In this document: positions 16,473 to 25,504 of the stretch, one piece after another
How the letters are laid out: each line of letters starts with the position of its first letter
Numbering within the stretch: position 1 is the stretch's first letter
From: Fundidesulfovibrio soli
Lineage (GTDB): Bacteria > Desulfobacterota > Desulfovibrionia > Desulfovibrionales > Desulfovibrionaceae
Direction: 5' to 3'
Length of the DNA stretch: 64,000 bases
Assembly (NCBI RefSeq): GCF_022808695.1
Contig: NZ_JAKZKW010000002.1
Coordinates: 186,001-250,000 of the forward strand
Made by a program: the position numbers and the translations under genes
The notes under the pieces: generated by a model
Seen by the model: the letters and a program-made list of their open reading frames with translations, nothing else
Database searches by the model: none
Told to the model about the DNA's origin: nothing

Positions 16473-18521
16473 ATGGGCAATGCGACATTCTCGGATCGCT
16501 TTCTGGATCTCGTGGGCAAGAATATGGCTCTGGAAGGCAAACCCGGCGAATGCGGCGGGCAACTTGCCCAGGCGATGAAAGAGCTGACCGGCTCAGAGGC
16601 GATCCTGCTGATCGAGTGCCTTGAGCATTCCGGGCTGGACCACCACAGGCTCGTGGCGGCAATCCCGCCCCAGGCCGGATGGATCGCCACGCATGAGGAT
16701 ATGGAAGGGCTTGCGCTGCTTTCGCATGGATATACCCGGTCCTCGGTCCTCGACACCCTGAATGCGCGGGGCGAGGAGGCGGTGTTCCTGCGGGAGATGC
16801 GCGCGCGGAATCTAGTCGTCGTCCCCCTCTGTTATGCAGGCAGGCGCATGGGCGCGCTGTTCCTGTTCGGCGTGGACGATTCGGGAGCCATGGACGGCCT
16901 GCTGGCCAGCCTGGACTCGGCGGCATCCCTTCTGGCCATGATCCTGCACAACGATTTTCTGTGCCAGAACCTTGAACATCTGGTGGACACCCGGAGAGAG
17001 GAGCTGGCCCGCACCCACGAAGCCTTGCGCCAGAACGAGGAGCGCTACCGGGCGCTTTTCAGCGAGATGTCCGACCCCGTGCTTGTCGCCGAAGCCCAGT
17101 CCGGCATCATCGTGGACTGCAACAAGGCCGCCAAGGCCTTCTTCGGCAGGTCGCGGGAGCAACTCGTCGGCGCGCACCAGCGGGCCCTGCATCCCGAGAG
17201 CGAGGTCGAGGGCGAGTTCAGCAGGGGCTTTGTCAGGCACATCCAGAACCCCCAAGAGGTGCAGGAGGCCCGCGTTATCGCCGCCAACGGCCGCATCCGC
17301 CTGGTGAACATCCGGGTGAGCAAGCTGATGCTGGGCGGTGTAGCCTGCCTCATGGGCATCTTCCGCGACATAACGCAACGCCGCGCCATGGAGCAGACCT
17401 TGACGTTCCTGGCCACCAGCGCGGAACGCAGCCAGGGGCGCGGTTTTTTCGGAGCCCTGGCGGAGTTCCTGGCGGAAACCCTGGAGATGGAGTTCGTCTG
17501 CATCGACAGGCTGCACGGTGACGGACTGCACGCGATCACCCTGGCGATCTATCACCTGGGCGTCTTCGAGGATAACATAACCTACGCCCTCAAGGACACT
17601 CCCTGCGCGGAAGTGGTGGAGAGGGCCGTATGCTGCTTCCCGCGGGATGTGTGCGCATTGTTCCCGGGCGACCCGGTGCTCCGCGAGATCAAGGCCGAGA
17701 GTTACGTCGGCATCACGCTGCGTGATTCAGCCGGGCAGCCGACGGGGCTCATCGCCGTCATCGGCCGGCGCCCCCTGCAGGATGTCCGCCTTGCGGAATC
17801 CATCCTGCAACTGGTCGGCGTCCGCGCCAGCGGCGAGCTGGAGAGGCTCATGGCCAAAGAGGCCACCGAGGCATCCCTGCGCGACAAGGAGTTGCTGCTG
17901 CGAGAAATCCACCACAGGGTGAAGAACAACCTCCAGATCGTCTCCAGCCTGCTGAGCCTCCAGGCGATGAACCTGGAGAACGAAGCCGCCCTGCAGGTTC
18001 TGGCGGAAAGCCGGTGCAGGGTTGCATCCATGGCCCTGATTCACGAACAGCTCTACCGCTCGCATACGTTTTCCAACATCAGGGTTGAGGGATACCTCAA
18101 GGATCTGCTGCCCCGCCTGGTGTCATCGTTCAGCGGCAACCGTGACATAAAGGTCGCGATCTCCGCCGCCGACATTGATCTGAACATCGACCAGGCCATA
18201 CCGTTCGGCCTGCTGGTCAACGAGCTGGCCACCAATGCCCTCAAGCACGCATTCAACGGCCGGGACGAAGGCATGGTGCGGGTGGACGCATCCCTGCGGG
18301 ATCGCAATCTGGTTCTTGTCTTCGAGGATGACGGAATCGGGCTGCCGGGGGATTTTGATCTCCTGGAGGCCGGCTCCCTGGGGCTTCAGATCGTCAAGCT
18401 GCTCGCCGGGCAGCTGAACGGCGACTTAGGCGTCGAACCGGGACCGGGCACCCGCTTCGTGCTCAACTTCCCGCTGCAACCTGCCGATGTCGCGGCCAGC
18501 AGCTACGCCGGCCGCCCCTGA
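16473..18521 (+). CDS. Cytoplasmic GAF-PAS-GAF sensor histidine kinase (HisKA_2)
   Basis: The 682-residue kinase has no membrane segment. In order it has a GAF-like N-terminal domain (about 1-165), a PAS domain (about 185-305), a second GAF-like domain (about 315-455), and a HisKA_2 box. The box reads LREIHHRVKNNLQIVSSLLS with the phospho-acceptor His in EIHHRVKNN. A HATPase domain follows (LLVNELATNALKHAF; EDDGIGLPGDF; SLGLQIVKLLAGQL). HisKA_2 kinases often pair with orphan receivers; none is adjacent. GGAAG lies five bases before the ATG. Confidence 0.9.
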   Translation: MGNATFSDRFLDLVGKNMALEGKPGECGGQLAQAMKELTGSEAILLIECLEHSGLDHHRLVAAIPPQAGWIATHEDMEGLALLSHGYTRSSVLDTLNARGEEAVFLREMRARNLVVVPLCYAGRRMGALFLFGVDDSGAMDGLLASLDSAASLLAMILHNDFLCQNLEHLVDTRREELARTHEALRQNEERYRALFSEMSDPVLVAEAQSGIIVDCNKAAKAFFGRSREQLVGAHQRALHPESEVEGEFSRGFVRHIQNPQEVQEARVIAANGRIRLVNIRVSKLMLGGVACLMGIFRDITQRRAMEQTLTFLATSAERSQGRGFFGALAEFLAETLEMEFVCIDRLHGDGLHAITLAIYHLGVFEDNITYALKDTPCAEVVERAVCCFPRDVCALFPGDPVLREIKAESYVGITLRDSAGQPTGLIAVIGRRPLQDVRLAESILQLVGVRASGELERLMAKEATEASLRDKELLLREIHHRVKNNLQIVSSLLSLQAMNLENEAALQVLAESRCRVASMALIHEQLYRSHTFSNIRVEGYLKDLLPRLVSSFSGNRDIKVAISAADIDLNIDQAIPFGLLVNELATNALKHAFNGRDEGMVRVDASLRDRNLVLVFEDDGIGLPGDFDLLEAGSLGLQIVKLLAGQLNGDLGVEPGPGTRFVLNFPLQPADVAASSYAGRP

Positions 18522-18697
18522 CCGGCTTCCTCCGGCCCGGGGAGCTGTTTCTTGACAAGAACCATCCGGGACTGCGAATACATTGCATGGATATCGCAGC
18601 GTTGGCTCAAGGTTTCTCCTTCCGGGCTCGTGGCGCAATACCATTCCGGGTACGGCCACCTGACCGGTGCGGGAGTTCGGCCCGCCGCGCCGCGGGC

Positions 18698-21031
18698 ATG
18701 CCCGCCCTGTTCATGCGCGCTGCGGCCGCCCTCGTCGCCCTGGTCGCGTGCGTCTCGGTCCAGGTTATTCCTGTCCTTGCAGCCGACAAGGCAGCCCAAT
18801 CCCCCGTGTCCCTTTCCGATGTCCGCCTCCAGCTCAAATGGAAGCACCAGTTCCAGTTCGCGGGCTACTATGCGGCCGTGGAGAAAGGCTTTTTCGCCAA
18901 GGAGGGCCTGAACGTCCAGCTCATCGAGGGCTTCCCCGGGTTCGCGCCATCGGAGCGGCTGTTCACCGGGCAGGCCGACTACGCGGTGGACACCACCGCC
19001 ATCCTGCTGGAGCGCCAGAAGGGCGCGAAAGTGGTGGCCCTGGCCGCGATTTTCCAGCATTCGCCCAACATACTGCTCACACGGCGCGACAGCGGCCTGA
19101 CCACGCCCCAGTCCCTGGCGGGCAAGCGGATCATGTTCACCGACTCAACGGACCCCGAATGCCGGGCCATGCTCGCCAACGAGGGCGTGTTCGCCAAGGA
19201 CTACACCTCCGTGCCCCACTCCTGGAGCATCGATCCGCTCATCGACGGCTCGGTGGACGCCATAACCGCGTACATCACCAACGAGCCCTACACCATGGAG
19301 CGGCGCGGGGTGGCGCCGGGTATCATCATCCCAAATCAGTACGCCGTGGACTTCTACGGCGACTGCCTGACCACATCTGAGGATGAAATCGCCCAGCACC
19401 CGCGCAGGGTGGAGGCCTTCCTGCGCGCGATCGCGGCGGGGTGGCGCTACGCCATGGCCCACCCTGAGGAAATGGTGGATGTGATCCTGGAGCGCTATCC
19501 CACGCAGCGCACGCGCGACGAACTGCTCTACGAGGCGGCGGCCATGCGCGACCTCATCCAGCCGGACCTGGTCGACGTGGGGCACATGAACCCGGCACGC
19601 TGGCAGCATATAGCCAAAACCTACGAGCGGCTCGGGCTGCTGTCCCCCGGGTTCAACATGGAAGGGTTCCTTTACCCAGAAATCAAGCAGGCCCAGAGCG
19701 ACAGCGAGCGCAGGCAGGTGCGCAACATGGTCACCATCGGCGTGACCTTGTTCCTGGCTGGATGCATGGTGGGCGTGACGCTTCTGGTTTTCAACAAACG
19801 CCTGAGCAGAATAGTCCGCGAGCGCACCAGCGCCCTGGAGCAGTCGAGGGACTTCTTTCTGGCCGTCATCAACGCCATGAACGACCCCGTCTTCGTCAAG
19901 GATGCCTCCTTGCGCTACATCCTGCTCAACACCTCCTGCGCGGAACTGGCGGGGGGAAAGCCGGAGGACTTCATCGGCAAGACCGATGCGGACCTCTTTC
20001 CCGGAGAGGTGGCGAAGGCCTACGGAGTCGAGGACAGAATCGTGCTGGCGGAGGGGAGTGTCCCGGTGCGCCAGGAAATCTTCACCACCGCCCGGGGTGC
20101 GACGCACACGCTGCTGATCCAGAAGACCCGCTACACGGACATCACCGGGCAGATGTTCCTTGTGGGCGTGATGACCGACATCACCGAGTTCAAGGGGATG
20201 CAGGACGCGGTGGTCCAGGCCGAGAAGATGATGTCGCTGGGCGTGCTGGCGGCGGGCATGGCCCACGAGATCAACAACCCCCTGGGCATCATCATGCAGT
20301 CCTCCCAGAACCTTCAGCGCCGTCTTTTCGAGGGCCTGAAGGCCAACAAGGCCGTTGCCGAAGAGCTGGGCGTCGATTTTCAGGCCATGTCGGCCTACAT
20401 GCGGCGCAGGGGCATCCTCGAGTCGCTGGAGCACATCCGCGAGGCCTGCGCCCGTGCAGCCTCCATCGTGCGCAATATGCTGGAGTTCAGCCGCAAGAGC
20501 GGGGAGGATCACTCCCGGTGCGAGCTTCCGGCCATCGTAGAGAACGTCCTTGAAATGATATCCAACGATTATGATCTCAAGAAGCGCTATGATTTCCGTA
20601 AAATAAAGCTGGAAAAGCAGTACGATCCCGATTCCGTTCCGGTGTTCTGTTCTCCCACGAAGCTCGGGCAGGTGATCCTGAACATCCTGCTCAACGCCCT
20701 GCAGGCCATGACCTCCGGAGGGCAAGCCCCGGAGGAGCCCACCCTGACCATTCACGTGCGCCCGGACGGGGACCTGATGCGCATTGAAATCATGGACAAC
20801 GGCCCCGGCATGGATCCCGCCGTGCGCAAACGCATATTCGAGCCTTTCTTCACCACCAAGGTCCCCGGCAAGGGAACAGGGCTGGGCATGTTCGTCTCCT
20901 ACAACATCATCACCGAGATGCACGGGGGGCAGCTGCTGGTTGATTCCACTCCGGGCAAGGGTACGACCTTCACCATCATGCTGCCCAGGCCCCCCTCCGG
21001 CGGCGCCGCACCGTCAGGCCCGGCGGCCTGA
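18698..21031 (+). CDS. NMT1/THI5-type binding protein fused to PAS-histidine kinase
   Basis: The product (777 residues from this start) joins an exported sensor to a kinase. After a signal peptide comes a periplasmic NMT1/THI5-like solute-binding domain (LQLKWKHQFQFAGYYAAVEK, then KGFFAKEGLNVQLIEG), as in pyrimidine-precursor or sulfonate transport. One membrane helix (GVTLFLAGCMVGVTLLVF), a PAS domain, a HisKA box (AGMAHEINNPLGIIM) and a HATPase (FEPFFTTKVPGKGTGLGMFV) follow. It likely senses a small periplasmic ligand directly. The start is uncertain: ATGs at 18698 and 18713 both give good signal peptides and neither has a ribosome site. Confidence 0.88.
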   Translation: MPALFMRAAAALVALVACVSVQVIPVLAADKAAQSPVSLSDVRLQLKWKHQFQFAGYYAAVEKGFFAKEGLNVQLIEGFPGFAPSERLFTGQADYAVDTTAILLERQKGAKVVALAAIFQHSPNILLTRRDSGLTTPQSLAGKRIMFTDSTDPECRAMLANEGVFAKDYTSVPHSWSIDPLIDGSVDAITAYITNEPYTMERRGVAPGIIIPNQYAVDFYGDCLTTSEDEIAQHPRRVEAFLRAIAAGWRYAMAHPEEMVDVILERYPTQRTRDELLYEAAAMRDLIQPDLVDVGHMNPARWQHIAKTYERLGLLSPGFNMEGFLYPEIKQAQSDSERRQVRNMVTIGVTLFLAGCMVGVTLLVFNKRLSRIVRERTSALEQSRDFFLAVINAMNDPVFVKDASLRYILLNTSCAELAGGKPEDFIGKTDADLFPGEVAKAYGVEDRIVLAEGSVPVRQEIFTTARGATHTLLIQKTRYTDITGQMFLVGVMTDITEFKGMQDAVVQAEKMMSLGVLAAGMAHEINNPLGIIMQSSQNLQRRLFEGLKANKAVAEELGVDFQAMSAYMRRRGILESLEHIREACARAASIVRNMLEFSRKSGEDHSRCELPAIVENVLEMISNDYDLKKRYDFRKIKLEKQYDPDSVPVFCSPTKLGQVILNILLNALQAMTSGGQAPEEPTLTIHVRPDGDLMRIEIMDNGPGMDPAVRKRIFEPFFTTKVPGKGTGLGMFVSYNIITEMHGGQLLVDSTPGKGTTFTIMLPRPPSGGAAPSGPAA

Positions 21032-21232
21032 ACGCGTCAGGCGGTGCCTCCGACCCCGCCCCCAGGACAAGGACCGCCTGGCCCGAGCCGCGACGGCTGT
21101 CCGTCGCGAAGCGGGTCCCTAGAATCGGGGCAGTGCCGCCACCCGTCCCGCAGCTCCAGCCGCCCATCCTGTTCGCGCGCCAGTTGCGCGGAGGCCGCGG
21201 ACGCTCCCGGTCTGGTGCGCCATAAAGTAAAA

Positions 21233-21264
21233 GGCGGCCCGGTTCTGCAACCGGGCCGCCCATT
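21233..21264. terminator. Bidirectional rho-independent terminator
   Basis: A 12-base-pair GC-rich stem (21233-21244 with 21249-21260) and a CTGC loop lie between the convergent kinase and aldo/keto reductase genes. There is a CATTTTC run on the plus side and TTTTACTTT on the minus side, so it can serve both. Confidence 0.85.
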
Positions 21265-21297
21265 TTCATCAAATCAGCCGTGGATGCGCGCTCAGGC

Positions 21298-22512
21298 TCA
21301 GGCCAGCAGCGTCTTGGCCTCGCGCATGAGTTCGGCGATGGCCAGGCCCTGGGGGCAGGCCTTCTCGGCCTTGGTGTAATCAACATCGAGCATCCTGGCG
21401 CGGGTCTCCTCCGGCAGGGAGGCGAACACCTCGCGGGCCAGGTCCTGGTCGCCGTAGTCGCGGTAGTACATCAGGCAGCGCATCACGTCGTTGACGGCCA
21501 CCAGCCCGCCCACCGCGCCCTGGCAGATGCTGCCGCAGCCCGCGCAGTAGTCGCACTTGGTGGCCTCGGCCAGCTCGCCGAACACCTGCACGTCCTCGCG
21601 GGCCAGGGCGGTCTTGTCCCTGGCGGAGGCCACGTTGGCCGAAAGGATGGTCAGGTTGGGCATCTGGGAGCAGATGCTCGCGATGGCGGGCTCCTCCCAC
21701 ACGGCCTTGAGCTTGGCCTGCTTGTCGGTGAAGCCCTTCTCCATGAAGCGTCCGGCCATTTTGAGTTCGGCCTCGGAGTCGGTCTTCACCGGACCGCCGC
21801 CCTGGGTCTTCATGGCCACCACGCCGACGCCCGCCTTGACGCAGGCGTCGAGCGCCTCGCGCATCTTGGGCGTCTGCATGAGCCGGTAGTTGTAGGTGAC
21901 CATGATGGCGTCGATCCAGTCCATCTTGGCCGCGCCCAGCATGCAGTCTTCCATGTTGGTGTGGGTGCTGAAGCCGAAGTGCTTCATCTTTCCGGCCTTC
22001 TTCATGTCCGCGGCCCACTGCTTGTACTGGGTCATCTCGTCGATGCCGGAGATGGCGTGGATGAAGAACAGGTCCACGTGATCGGTCTGGAGGCGCTTGA
22101 GCGCGGCGTCCAGGCGGGCGGTGTAGTCCGAGCCCTGCTTGGCCACGACCTTGGTGACCAGGAAGATGTCCTTGCGGGCGTTGGGGTTGCGGCTGAAGTA
22201 GCGGCCGAAGCCCTCCTCGGAGAGGCCGTTGCCGTAGGCTTCGGCAGTGTCCCAGTAGGTCACGCCCCAGGCGTGGGCCTGCTTGAGCAGCAACTGGTTG
22301 TTGATGGTGTCGAACATGCCGCCCAGGCCCAGCACCGAGACCTCAACCCCGGTCTTGCCCAGCTTGCGCTTGGGCATGGTTCCGGGCTGGGGGGCCGCAT
22401 CCTGCGCGGCCAGCGCCGCGGCCGGGGTGACGCCCGCCGCCAGGCCGGTGGCTCCGGCCGCCTTGAGGAAGTCTCTGCGGGAAAATCCCGCCTTTTTGCC
22501 CGTGTCGCTCAT
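21298..22512 (-). CDS. Tat-exported aldo/keto reductase with C-terminal Fe-S motif
   Basis: The 404-residue protein opens with a twin-arginine signal (FSRRDFLKAAGATGLAAG). An aldo/keto reductase barrel follows (KRKLGKTGVEVSVLGLGGMF, DTAEAYGNGLSEEGFG, and KHFGFSTHTN). Near the end a cysteine cluster (CDYCAGCGSIC and ACPQGL) matches the ferredoxin-like tail of iron-sulfur AKR proteins. Barrel reductases use NADPH, which is not free in the periplasm, so the exported form may use another electron source. The start at 22512 has a GGGGAGG site. It is the last gene of a minus-strand operon with polyferredoxin and DUF362 genes, which suggests membrane electron supply. Confidence 0.88.
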   Translation of the reverse strand: MSDTGKKAGFSRRDFLKAAGATGLAAGVTPAAALAAQDAAPQPGTMPKRKLGKTGVEVSVLGLGGMFDTINNQLLLKQAHAWGVTYWDTAEAYGNGLSEEGFGRYFSRNPNARKDIFLVTKVVAKQGSDYTARLDAALKRLQTDHVDLFFIHAISGIDEMTQYKQWAADMKKAGKMKHFGFSTHTNMEDCMLGAAKMDWIDAIMVTYNYRLMQTPKMREALDACVKAGVGVVAMKTQGGGPVKTDSEAELKMAGRFMEKGFTDKQAKLKAVWEEPAIASICSQMPNLTILSANVASARDKTALAREDVQVFGELAEATKCDYCAGCGSICQGAVGGLVAVNDVMRCLMYYRDYGDQDLAREVFASLPEETRARMLDVDYTKAEKACPQGLAIAELMREAKTLLA

Positions 22513-22605
22513 ACGTTGACCTCCCCGCCGCAGCCGGCGTGAACGCAAGACGTTGTCACCGTGATTCGATTCATTCCTATATACGGAGCCGGATGAAATG
22601 CAACA

Positions 22606-24354
22606 TCAGGCCAGCATCCGCCCGGAGCGAGAGCGGGATTCGTTCTCGCTGGTGACCCTGATGGCCCGTAGCCCGGACACAGGGCACTCGTGCTCGCACA
22701 TGCCGCAGCCGATGCAGCGGGCCGGGTCCACGAAGGGGCGCTGGAGGCGCACCACCACGTCGATCTTGTCGCCGGGGGCCGGGTCCGCCCAGCCTGAGGG
22801 CGGGCGGTCCAGGGTCAGGCGCGAGCCGGATTGTGCCAGGATGCGCCTGGGCGCGGCGTCAGGCGCGGTGGCAGGGCGCACGGCGTAGTCCCCGCTGCCC
22901 AGGTTCAGGCCGGGGGGAAGCTGGCCGGACACGTCCAGGGACTCGCCCGCCAGCCTGGCGGCGGCCACGCGCCCGCCGCGCACCGGCTCGAAGACCACGC
23001 GGGTGAAGATGGCCTTGGGGCTCACCGGGCAGAGCTCCTGGCAGACGATGCAGGGGCGGTCCATGGCCCAGGGCAGGCAGCGGGTGCGGTCCACGAAGGC
23101 GACTCCCAGACGTATGGGCCCGGCCTGGGCGTACTCGCCCACGCCGTGCTTCTCCTCCAGGCTGAGGGGCCGGATGGCGGCCGTGGGGCAGACGTTGCCG
23201 CAGGCCACGCAGTTGGGCTGGCAGCCGCTGCGCCCGATGCGGTAGTTGAGGGCCGGGGTCCACAGGCCCTGCACGCCCGCCTGCAGAAGCGCGGGCTGGA
23301 TGATGTTGGAGGGGCAGGCCCGCATGCATTGGCCGCAGCGGATGCAGCGGGCCAGGAAGCGGTCCTCGTCCAGGGAGCCCGGGGGGCGGATCAGGTTTGG
23401 GTCGCGGTCGGCAGCGCCAAGCGCCCCCACGCGCCACAGCGGCGCGCTCAAGGCTCCGGCGGCCACGGCGGCCAGCGCCCCGCGCCGGGAGATGGCGGGC
23501 ATGGGCAGCGAGCCCGCCGCCGGGGGGCTTACGGAAAAGCCCATGCGCCCGGCCGGGCAGCGTTTCAGGCAGTTCATGCACAGCACGCACTCGCTGCTGA
23601 TGATCTCGCCCGAGGGGCGGCAGCCGCCTTCGCAGTATTCCTCGCACAGGCGGCAGTCGCCGCATTTGTTGGCCTCGGCCTTGCCCAGCCGCCAGGGCGA
23701 GAAGCGCCCGGCCACGGCGAACAGGGCGCCCAGCGGGCAGAGGAAGCGGCAGAAGAAGCGGGGCCGCAGCATGTTCAGCCCGATGACGGCCAGGAGCACC
23801 GCGCCGATCAGCCAGGCCGACTGGTAGGCCCTGGGTTCGTCGCTGAGCGCCTGGAAGTTCGCGTCCGCCAGGGGCAGGATGGTCAGGTTGATGGAGCGGT
23901 GCAGCAGGGGCAGGGGGTCCAGCAGGCCCGCCTGCACGGAGCCCAGGGCCGCGCAGGCCAGGAGGAAGGCCAGCAGCAGGTACTTGAAGGATTGCAACCG
24001 GTGGTGGGCGTTGCCCTGCACCCGAGCTGCCTGGGCCTCGCGTGTTTTGCCGCGCCGGGCGAGCCAGCCGGTAAACTGGTTCAGCGTGCCCAAAGGGCAG
24101 GCGAAGCCGCAGAAGAAGCGCCCCAGCACGGCCGTGAGCACCACGGCGGGCACGGCCCAGACCAGCGGCGCATAGAGCGTGCCCGTGGCCAGCAGGGTGG
24201 AGAGCGCCGTGAGCGGGTCCAGGCTGAGAATCCAGTTGATGGGCCAGCCGCGCAGCTGCCACCAATGCGGCCCCACCGTGGCGGCCACGCAGAACCAGAG
24301 AAAGAGCAGCAGGAAGAAGGCCTGGCTGATGCGGCGGACGGTGACGATGCTCAT
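22606..24354 (-). CDS. NapH/NapG-like membrane polyferredoxin fusion
   Basis: The N-terminal half of this 582-residue protein resembles NapH: several membrane helices and two cytoplasmic-loop motifs (FFCGFACPLGTLNQF and FFCRFLCPLGALFAV), then a ferredoxin segment (SSECVLCMNCLKRCPAG). An internal twin-arginine-like segment (SRRGALAAVAAGALSAPL) begins the second half, which looks like NapG/MauM. It has four more cluster motifs (CIRCGQCMRACP, CVACGNVCPTAAI, CIVCQELCP, CIGCGMCEHECP). It probably moves electrons from quinol across the membrane to exported partners. The ATG at 24354 was picked because the first helix starts soon after; its ribosome site is poor. Confidence 0.88.
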   Translation of the reverse strand: MSIVTVRRISQAFFLLLFLWFCVAATVGPHWWQLRGWPINWILSLDPLTALSTLLATGTLYAPLVWAVPAVVLTAVLGRFFCGFACPLGTLNQFTGWLARRGKTREAQAARVQGNAHHRLQSFKYLLLAFLLACAALGSVQAGLLDPLPLLHRSINLTILPLADANFQALSDEPRAYQSAWLIGAVLLAVIGLNMLRPRFFCRFLCPLGALFAVAGRFSPWRLGKAEANKCGDCRLCEEYCEGGCRPSGEIISSECVLCMNCLKRCPAGRMGFSVSPPAAGSLPMPAISRRGALAAVAAGALSAPLWRVGALGAADRDPNLIRPPGSLDEDRFLARCIRCGQCMRACPSNIIQPALLQAGVQGLWTPALNYRIGRSGCQPNCVACGNVCPTAAIRPLSLEEKHGVGEYAQAGPIRLGVAFVDRTRCLPWAMDRPCIVCQELCPVSPKAIFTRVVFEPVRGGRVAAARLAGESLDVSGQLPPGLNLGSGDYAVRPATAPDAAPRRILAQSGSRLTLDRPPSGWADPAPGDKIDVVVRLQRPFVDPARCIGCGMCEHECPVSGLRAIRVTSENESRSRSGRMLA

Positions 24355-24403
24355 GGGCGGGTGACCCCCCCGGCGGATTGGCATGGAAGCAGGGGGCTCA
24401 TTA

Positions 24404-24442
24404 GGAGGGAGCCTCCGGCGGCCAAAGGGCTGCGCCCTTTGG
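24404..24442. repeat. Tandem hairpin intergenic element
   Basis: Two inverted repeats lie head to tail between the DUF362 and polyferredoxin genes: GGAGG-GAG-CCTCC (24404-24416) and CCAAAGGGC-TGC-GCCCTTTGG (24422-24442). The form resembles dispersed palindromic elements. A related-looking element occurs at 49290-49343. Confidence 0.55.
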
Positions 24443-24478
24443 AATCCCATATGGGGTGCTGGGCAGCGGCGCGCATGC

Positions 24479-25504
24479 TTACGCTCCCGAGTCCAGGTAG
24501 ATCGGGTTCAGGGTGGCGAAGTCCGCCGTGCCCGCCCCGGCGGCCTGGGCCATGCGGATGTAGGGGATGTCCTCCAGGGTGCGGCCCAGCAGGCCCGCGC
24601 CAAAGGCGTCGCCCGCCACCGGGTCCGTGGTCAGCACGAGCATGTTCGTGGCCTTGAGGTCGGAGAGGGAGCCCCCCGTGGGGCCGTTGGTCATCATGGA
24701 GACGGTGCCGTCCAGCACGCTGAGCGTAGGCCTGGCCAGCAAGGAAAGCTCGGTGATGATGGCGTTGATGTCCTGGTGGAAGACGTTTCGCCTGCCGCCC
24801 AGCAGCCCGTACATGTTCTTGAGCGACATGGAGGCCCCGGCCCGGGCGTGGTCCTTCACCGGGGAGAGGGTGATGAGCTTGGTCACGCCCGCGAAGGCCC
24901 CGGCCAGCACGGGCCAGTCCTTGATGAGCCTGGCGCCGGGCAGGGTGGCGGGCGCGAACAGCCCGGCCCGGGGGACGATGATCTTCGCGCCGCTCTGGCG
25001 GGCGGCCCCGGCCAGCCCGGCGATCTCGAAGCAGCTCTCCGGGTTGTTGATGGGGTTGTCGGTCACGCCCACGCTGGCCGCGCCCGCCTTGGCGCAGGCG
25101 GCGGCCACGGCGGCAAGCAGCTCCGGGTGGGTGGTGGCCCCAAGCGATGCCGGGGAGGCGAAGGCCGCGTTGACCTTGATGAGCACGCGGTCGCCCTTTT
25201 TGACGAACTGCTCCATGCCGCCCAGGGCGTTCATGCCCTGCTCGAACATGGCGGCCCGGTCCGCGCCGCGCACCACGGCCATGCGCGGGCTGCCCGCGGG
25301 GCGGTCCTTCACGGAATAATCGCCCAGGCCGGGCAGGGCCTTGACCTCGGGCAGGGCCGAGGGACCCGTGGGGTCGCGCAGGGCCAGGCCCAGGCCGCAG
25401 GCTCCCACGGCCACGGCCGAGGCCCCGGCCACGCGCTTGAGGAACTCGCGGCGCTTCATGGCCTCGCCGGGCGGAAAAGCGGGATCAGGGCCGGTGGTGC
25501 TCAC
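24479..25504 (-). CDS. Tat-exported DUF362 family protein
   Basis: The 341-residue protein has a twin-arginine signal (MKRREFLKRVAGASAVAVGA) and the DUF362 core: GDRVLIKVNAAFASPASLGA, TTHPELLAAVAAAC, VSPVKDH-like TLSPVKDHARAGASMSLKNM and YGLLGGRRNVFHQDI. Family members are often next to ferredoxins, and some are proposed as iron-sulfur or redox accessory proteins; the reaction is unknown. The GTG start overlaps the upstream stop as GTGA, a coupling signal; ATG at 25459 is an alternative that begins exactly at the signal peptide. It sits between the DUF6599-like and polyferredoxin genes. Confidence 0.87.
   Translation of the reverse strand: MSTTGPDPAFPPGEAMKRREFLKRVAGASAVAVGACGLGLALRDPTGPSALPEVKALPGLGDYSVKDRPAGSPRMAVVRGADRAAMFEQGMNALGGMEQFVKKGDRVLIKVNAAFASPASLGATTHPELLAAVAAACAKAGAASVGVTDNPINNPESCFEIAGLAGAARQSGAKIIVPRAGLFAPATLPGARLIKDWPVLAGAFAGVTKLITLSPVKDHARAGASMSLKNMYGLLGGRRNVFHQDINAIITELSLLARPTLSVLDGTVSMMTNGPTGGSLSDLKATNMLVLTTDPVAGDAFGAGLLGRTLEDIPYIRMAQAAGAGTADFATLNPIYLDSGA

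Noticed and set aside
18552-18581. TTGACA before the NMT1-kinase gene as promoter
   Set aside because: The best -10-like sequences lie at the wrong distance (TACATT after 21 bases) or match poorly.
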